Part shown: positions 60,463 through 64,000 of the stretch, piece by piece
Numbering within the stretch: position 1 is the stretch's first letter
Layout of the letters: each line of letters begins with the position of its first letter
Source of the DNA: JADKAV01 sp041393775
GTDB taxonomy: Bacteria; Actinomycetota; Actinomycetes; S36-B12; UBA10799
Assembly: GCA_041393775.1 (NCBI GenBank)
Contig: JAWKJM010000004.1
Location: 390,443-454,442 of the forward strand
Length of the DNA: 64,000 nt
Direction: 5' to 3'
Position numbers and translations under genes: made by a program
Notes under the pieces: generated by a model
What the model was told of the DNA's origin: nothing
Database searches by the model: none
The model's input: the letters and a program-made list of their open reading frames with translations, nothing else

Positions 60463-62636
60463 GTGCGCCACGAGGCGCTGTGGTTTCGAGTGGGGGTGGA
60501 AGGACCCCGCCGCTGGCCTGTCGTGGCAGGTTGGTGAAGCTGGCGGCAGCCTGATCCGGGAGACGTCGGTGAGGGTGGGAGCAGCCGTGACGAAGTCGAG
60601 TCGGTCCAGCACTGCCGGATGGGCCGGGCTCGGTGAGCAAGACGGGACGGTGTACGTGAGGAACCGGTGTTGTAAAGCCTCTTGACATCTGGCCAGCTCC
60701 AATCCGGTGGATGTGGGCTGGTGGGCGGTGCGCACCCTGTCGGCGGTGGCCGGCGGGGGAACTTCCGGGAGGGTTTCGCAGGTCTGGCCCGGGAGGCCAT
60801 GGTGAAGGTCTACGGCGTAGCCGTGGCGAGACCGCAGGGGCAAAGCCGGGCACCTCGCCCGTCGATCGAATCGCAGTGAACGTGGGAACCGCGCACGCCG
60901 CGCTCCCCGCTGGGGCGGCCGGCCAGGTCGCCGGGTGGGGATAGGTGCGTCGTCGGCCGAAGGGTGTGCGTGGGGCGGAGCCATCGTAGTACTCCGGGTC
61001 CGGGAAAGCCGGTCACATGGGGAAGGGCGGCAGTGTGCTGAGCAAGGGAAGGACTGTGATGGTCGAAGACGCACCGGTGAATACCGGCGCTCCGGTCTGG
61101 CCGGCACCGCAGGTGGCGGCCAACCGGGTACGGCGGATGCAGACGAAGTTGCACCGATGGGCGCGGGAGGATCCCGCGCGCTGTTTCGGTGATCTGTACA
61201 ACCTGGTCTATGACCCGGCGTTCCTGGTCGACGCGTTCGCGCGGGTGGCAGGGAACAGGGGGGCCAGGACGGCAGGAGTCGACGGGCTGACGGTGGCCCA
61301 GGTACGGCTCCTGTTCGGAGTGGAAGAGTTCCTCACCGACGTCGGTGGGCGGCTCCGTGCCCGCACGTTCGACCCGTCGCCGACGCGGCGGGTGGAGATC
61401 CCCAAGGCAGGTGGGAAGGTCCGCAGGCTGGGCATCCCGACCGTGGCTGACCGGGTGGTGCAGGCGTCGTTGAAAGCGGTGTTGGAACCGATCTTCGAGG
61501 CGGACTTCAAACCGTGCTCGTACGGGTTCCGGCCCAACCGGCGTGCGCAGGACGCGATCGCTGAGATCCAGCACATGACCTCTCGTGGCTACGAGGTGGT
61601 GTTGGAGGCCGACATTGCGGCGTGTTTCGACGAGATCGATCACGTCGCGCTGATGGACCGGCTCCGGGTGCGGGTTTCGGACAAGCGACTGCTGGCGCTG
61701 GTGAAGGCGTTCCTGCACGCCGGGGTAATGACCCAAGTCGGCGTGCGGGAGGACACTGTGACGGGCACTCCGCAGGGCGGGATTCTCTCCCCGCTGCTGG
61801 CCAACATCGCGCTGTCGGCACTGGACGAGCATTTCGATGCCCAGTGGCAGCAGCAGATGGGCACGTGGCATCAGCGGGACCGACGCAAACGCCGTGGCGG
61901 GGGTAACTGGAGGCTGGTCCGGTATGCCGACGACTTCGTCGTTCTGGTGAACGGTCAGCGCCACCACGCTGAGGCGATCCGCGACGAGGTCGCACAGGTG
62001 CTGGCCCCGCTCGGGCTGCGCCTGTCGGAGCAGAAGACCCGTGTGGTCGACATCGACGAGGGGTTCGTGTTCCTCGGCTTCCAGATCCAACGCAGGCGGA
62101 AGCGGGGAACGTCCAAGTCGTACGTCTACACGCTGCCCTCACGCAAGGCGATCACATCGATCACCGACCGCGTGTCGGCAGCGACCTACAGATCCACCGT
62201 CAACCAGGATCTGGACCAGCTGCTGCGGCAGTTGAACCGGATGTTGGCGGGCTGGGCGAACTACTTCCGGCACGGCGTGTCGAAGAAGACCTTCAACGCG
62301 ATCGACTCCCACGCGTGGAGACGCATCGCCGGGTGGCTTCGACGCAAACACGGCACCGGGGGCAGGCAACTGCGCCGGTTCTGTGACCGTGGTTGGCGTT
62401 TCGCCTGCAACGGGACGGTGTTCACCGGCGCATCCAGCGTCACGGTGACCCGCTACCGGTACCGCGGCGCGGGGATCCCCACGCCGTGGACGCCGAGAAC
62501 AGCGGCCTGAACCGCCGGACATCGACACCAGCACATGGAGAGCCGGATGCGGTGAGAGCCGCACGTCCGGTTCGGCGGGCGGCCTGGGGAAACGGGCCGG
62601 GAGCGATCCCAGCACCGCGCCCCAGGCCGACCCAAC
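60463..62636 (+). mobile_element. Group II intron
   Basis: 2174 bp. The 5' end GTGCGCC is at 60463. Exon-binding sites are visible: EBS2 CATCTG (60686-60691) pairs with IBS2 CAGATG (60450-60455). EBS1 CGCAGG (60777-60782) pairs with TCTGTG just before the intron, with two G-U pairs. Domain V is 62540-62573 (GAGCCGGATGCGGTGAGAGC onward). Domain VI has a perfect 10-bp stem (62580-62589 with 62620-62629). The end ACCCAAC (62630-62636) has an A seven bases from the 3' end as candidate branch point. Domain IV holds the reverse transcriptase gene. Confidence 0.9.
61017..62510 (+). CDS. ltrA: Group II intron reverse transcriptase/maturase
   Basis: Intron-encoded protein that splices and mobilises the intron. 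497 residues from the ATG at 61017, or 483 from the ATG at 61059 (MVEDAPVNTGAP), which is the more typical start. Reverse transcriptase motifs are PKAGGKVRRLGIPTVADRVV, YGFRPNRRAQDAI, TGTPQGGILSPLLAN and the catalytic RYADDFVVLV. A maturase domain X follows (NRMLAGWANYFRHG). There is no C-terminal HNH endonuclease, so it would retrohome without second-strand cleavage. The frame is intact. Confidence 0.95.
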   Translation: MGKGGSVLSKGRTVMVEDAPVNTGAPVWPAPQVAANRVRRMQTKLHRWAREDPARCFGDLYNLVYDPAFLVDAFARVAGNRGARTAGVDGLTVAQVRLLFGVEEFLTDVGGRLRARTFDPSPTRRVEIPKAGGKVRRLGIPTVADRVVQASLKAVLEPIFEADFKPCSYGFRPNRRAQDAIAEIQHMTSRGYEVVLEADIAACFDEIDHVALMDRLRVRVSDKRLLALVKAFLHAGVMTQVGVREDTVTGTPQGGILSPLLANIALSALDEHFDAQWQQQMGTWHQRDRRKRRGGGNWRLVRYADDFVVLVNGQRHHAEAIRDEVAQVLAPLGLRLSEQKTRVVDIDEGFVFLGFQIQRRRKRGTSKSYVYTLPSRKAITSITDRVSAATYRSTVNQDLDQLLRQLNRMLAGWANYFRHGVSKKTFNAIDSHAWRRIAGWLRRKHGTGGRQLRRFCDRGWRFACNGTVFTGASSVTVTRYRYRGAGIPTPWTPRTAA

Positions 62637-62687
62637 TAAGTGGTTCGGCTCTGATCTCGGCCTGAGGGCCGGTTAGGAGAAGGAACA

Positions 62688-64000
62688 ATGACCGCTGTGG
62701 CCAATCATGAGAAGGATGTCCCGGTTGCCGGGGCGGGCGTGGAGTTGCCTGAGGAGTTCCTGGATTTGTTGATCGAGCGGTACCGGGCTGGGGAGGTGGA
62801 GTTGACCGGGTCCGGGGGGTTCATCGCGTCGTTGATCAAGGCGGTGCTGGAACGCGGGTTGCAGGCCGAGCTGGCCGATCATCTGGGCTATGACAGGCAT
62901 GACCGGGCCGGGCACGGGTCGGGGAACTCCCGGAACGGCTACACGTCGAAGACGCTGTCCAGCGAGGTCGGCCCGGTCGAGGTGGACACCCCGCGGGATC
63001 GGGCCGGCACGTTCACCCCGCAGTTGGTGCCCAAAGGGGAGCGCCACCTGGGCTCGGGGCTGTCGGACATGATCATCTCGCTGTATGCCGGGGGGATGAC
63101 GGTGCGCGACATCCAGGCCCACCTGGGTCGCACCCTGCAGGTCGAGTTGTCTCACGAGACGATCGCGAATGTCACCGACGCGGTGCTCGAGGAGGTGTAT
63201 GCCTGGCAGACCCGACCGCTGGAACCGGTCTACCCGATCGTGTACCTGGACGCGATCGTGGTGAAGGTCAAGGAGAACAACCAGGTCCGTAACAAGTCCG
63301 CCCACATCGTGATCGGGGTCGATCTGGAAGGCGCCAAGAGCGTGCTGGGGATCTGGGTGCAGAACAGCGAAGGCGCGAAGTTCTGGGCCGGGGTCTGCGC
63401 CGAGTTACGCAACCGCGGCGTGACCGACATCCTGATCGCCTGCTGCGACGGGCTCAAAGGCCTGCCCGAGGCGATCGAGGCGACCTGGCCGCAGACCACC
63501 GTGCAGACCTGCGTGGTGCACCTGATCCGGGCGTCGATGCGGTTCGTGTCCTACACCGACCGCAAGGCCGTCGCCGGGCTGCTCAAACCGATCTACACCG
63601 CCGCGACGCTGACCGACGCCGAGACCGCCATGGTGGCCTTCGCCGACTCGGACATGGGCCGCAAGTACCCGTCGGCGGTGAAGACCTGGACCGACTCCTG
63701 GGAGCGGTTCATTCCGTTCCTGGAGTTCCCCCCGGAGGTCCGCCGGGTGATCTACACGACGAACTCGATCGAGTCGCTGCACTACGGGATTCGCAAGATC
63801 ATCAAGAACCGGGGGCACTTTCCCAACGACACCGCCGCGGTCAAGTTGATCTGGCTGGCCATCCGCGACATCGAGGACAAGGCGGTGCGCCGGCGGGCCA
63901 AAGAACGCGGCAAACCCGAACCCGAACCCCGCGCCGACGGCCAGATCCGCGCCACCACCGTCCAAGGCTGGAAACGAGCCCTCAACCAACTCGCCGCCGC
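62688..64000 (+). CDS. IS256-family (mutator) transposase, 3' end outside window
   Basis: Open from the ATG at 62688 (AGGAGAAGGAACA upstream) to the last base, at least 437 codons, and near its expected end. GGFIASLIKAVLERGLQAEL, SGNSRNGYTSKTL, DDE Asp in YPIVYLDAIVVKV, second Asp in IACCDGLKGLPEAI, and the Glu in YTTNSIESLHYGIRK; most relatives have ESLN, so ESLH is a small oddity. The frame looks intact, so the element may be active if the intron splices. Confidence 0.92.
   Translation, partial: MTAVANHEKDVPVAGAGVELPEEFLDLLIERYRAGEVELTGSGGFIASLIKAVLERGLQAELADHLGYDRHDRAGHGSGNSRNGYTSKTLSSEVGPVEVDTPRDRAGTFTPQLVPKGERHLGSGLSDMIISLYAGGMTVRDIQAHLGRTLQVELSHETIANVTDAVLEEVYAWQTRPLEPVYPIVYLDAIVVKVKENNQVRNKSAHIVIGVDLEGAKSVLGIWVQNSEGAKFWAGVCAELRNRGVTDILIACCDGLKGLPEAIEATWPQTTVQTCVVHLIRASMRFVSYTDRKAVAGLLKPIYTAATLTDAETAMVAFADSDMGRKYPSAVKTWTDSWERFIPFLEFPPEVRRVIYTTNSIESLHYGIRKIIKNRGHFPNDTAAVKLIWLAIRDIEDKAVRRRAKERGKPEPEPRADGQIRATTVQGWKRALNQLAA

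Larger units (their letters stand above)
60442..64000 (+). mobile_element. IS256-family element, left part, interrupted by a group II intron
   Basis: After removing the intron (60463-62636) the flanks join as ...CAGATGGTCTGTG-TAAGTGGTTCGG..., followed 50 bases later by the start of a mutator-type transposase. The sequence looks like the terminal region of an IS256 element. The exact left end is uncertain (60442-60456) and the right end lies beyond the window. Confidence 0.6.

Noticed and set aside
58276..61107. One 943-residue protein on the minus strand
   Set aside because: Only the part up to about 59361 is transposase. The rest reads antisense through the IS3-like remnant and the intron.
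1..64000. tRNA or rRNA genes
   Set aside because: No cloverleaf with a GGTTCRANYCC arm and no conserved rRNA blocks were found by eye. A tRNA search tool would be decisive.

Overview
The window (64 kb, high GC, many GTG starts) looks like a chromosome of a high-GC Gram-positive bacterium (Actinomycetota). The evidence is the classic actinobacterial gene order smc-ftsY ... ffh-rpsP-khpA-rimM-trmD-rplS-lepB-rnhB-DUF2469-dprA-xerC-whiG ... rpsB-tsf-pyrH ... frr-cdsA-rlmN-dxr-rip1-ispG ... proS ... rimP-nusA-rnpM-infB-ylxP-rbfA-nrnA-truB-ribF, plus a GlnR-type nitrogen box, a DtxR/IdeR-type iron box and many probable leaderless starts (TANNNT-like -10, then 6-8 nt, then ATG or GTG). The genus cannot be named from the sequence alone.

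Layout. 1-4846: chromosome and membrane-targeting genes smc and ftsY. 4847-5777: gap with two repeat families and the nitrogen-control region. 5778-9830: amt-glnB-glnD ammonium module. 10013-18797: SRP, ribosome maturation, signal peptidase, RNase HII, DprA, XerC and a WhiG/FliA sigma factor. 18926-22953: ZIP metal transporter, an unusual M23-like protein, rpsB-tsf-pyrH. 23092-29593: a block between pyrH and frr with feoA-feoB-feoC, a DUF2804 protein, TesB thioesterase and a CDF metal exporter. 29710-36804: frr-cdsA-rlmN-dxr-rip1, ispG and a GNAT enzyme. 37747-40051: an unassigned ThDP enzyme with a carboxymuconolactone-decarboxylase-family protein. 40518-54321: proS, a sugar-dehydrogenase-like lipoprotein, two DUF4439/ferritin-like proteins, the rimP-to-truB translation cluster, a glycosyltransferase and ribF. 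54376-55395: a chain-length-determinant-like membrane protein. 55817-58058: two secreted glycoside-hydrolase paralogues on the minus strand.

58115-64000 is a pile of mobile DNA. A complete two-frame insertion sequence (58217-59767, long terminal inverted repeats, predicted -1 frameshift) abuts the remnant of a second two-frame transposase. That remnant is cut by what looks like the left end of an IS256-family element, which is itself interrupted by a complete group II intron (60463-62636). The IS256-type transposase resumes at 62688 and runs off the window.

The most interesting unexplained structure is a set of dispersed, strictly intergenic palindromic repeats. Family A/B is a near-perfect 28+12+28 hairpin joined to a roughly 65-bp oriented module, at seven loci. 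Family C is a roughly 115-bp pair of nested palindromes, at three loci. Two family-A copies differ by a compensated base pair. The A/B elements always lie downstream of at least one gene end, and several bracket accessory genes in opposite orientations. What they do is not known.
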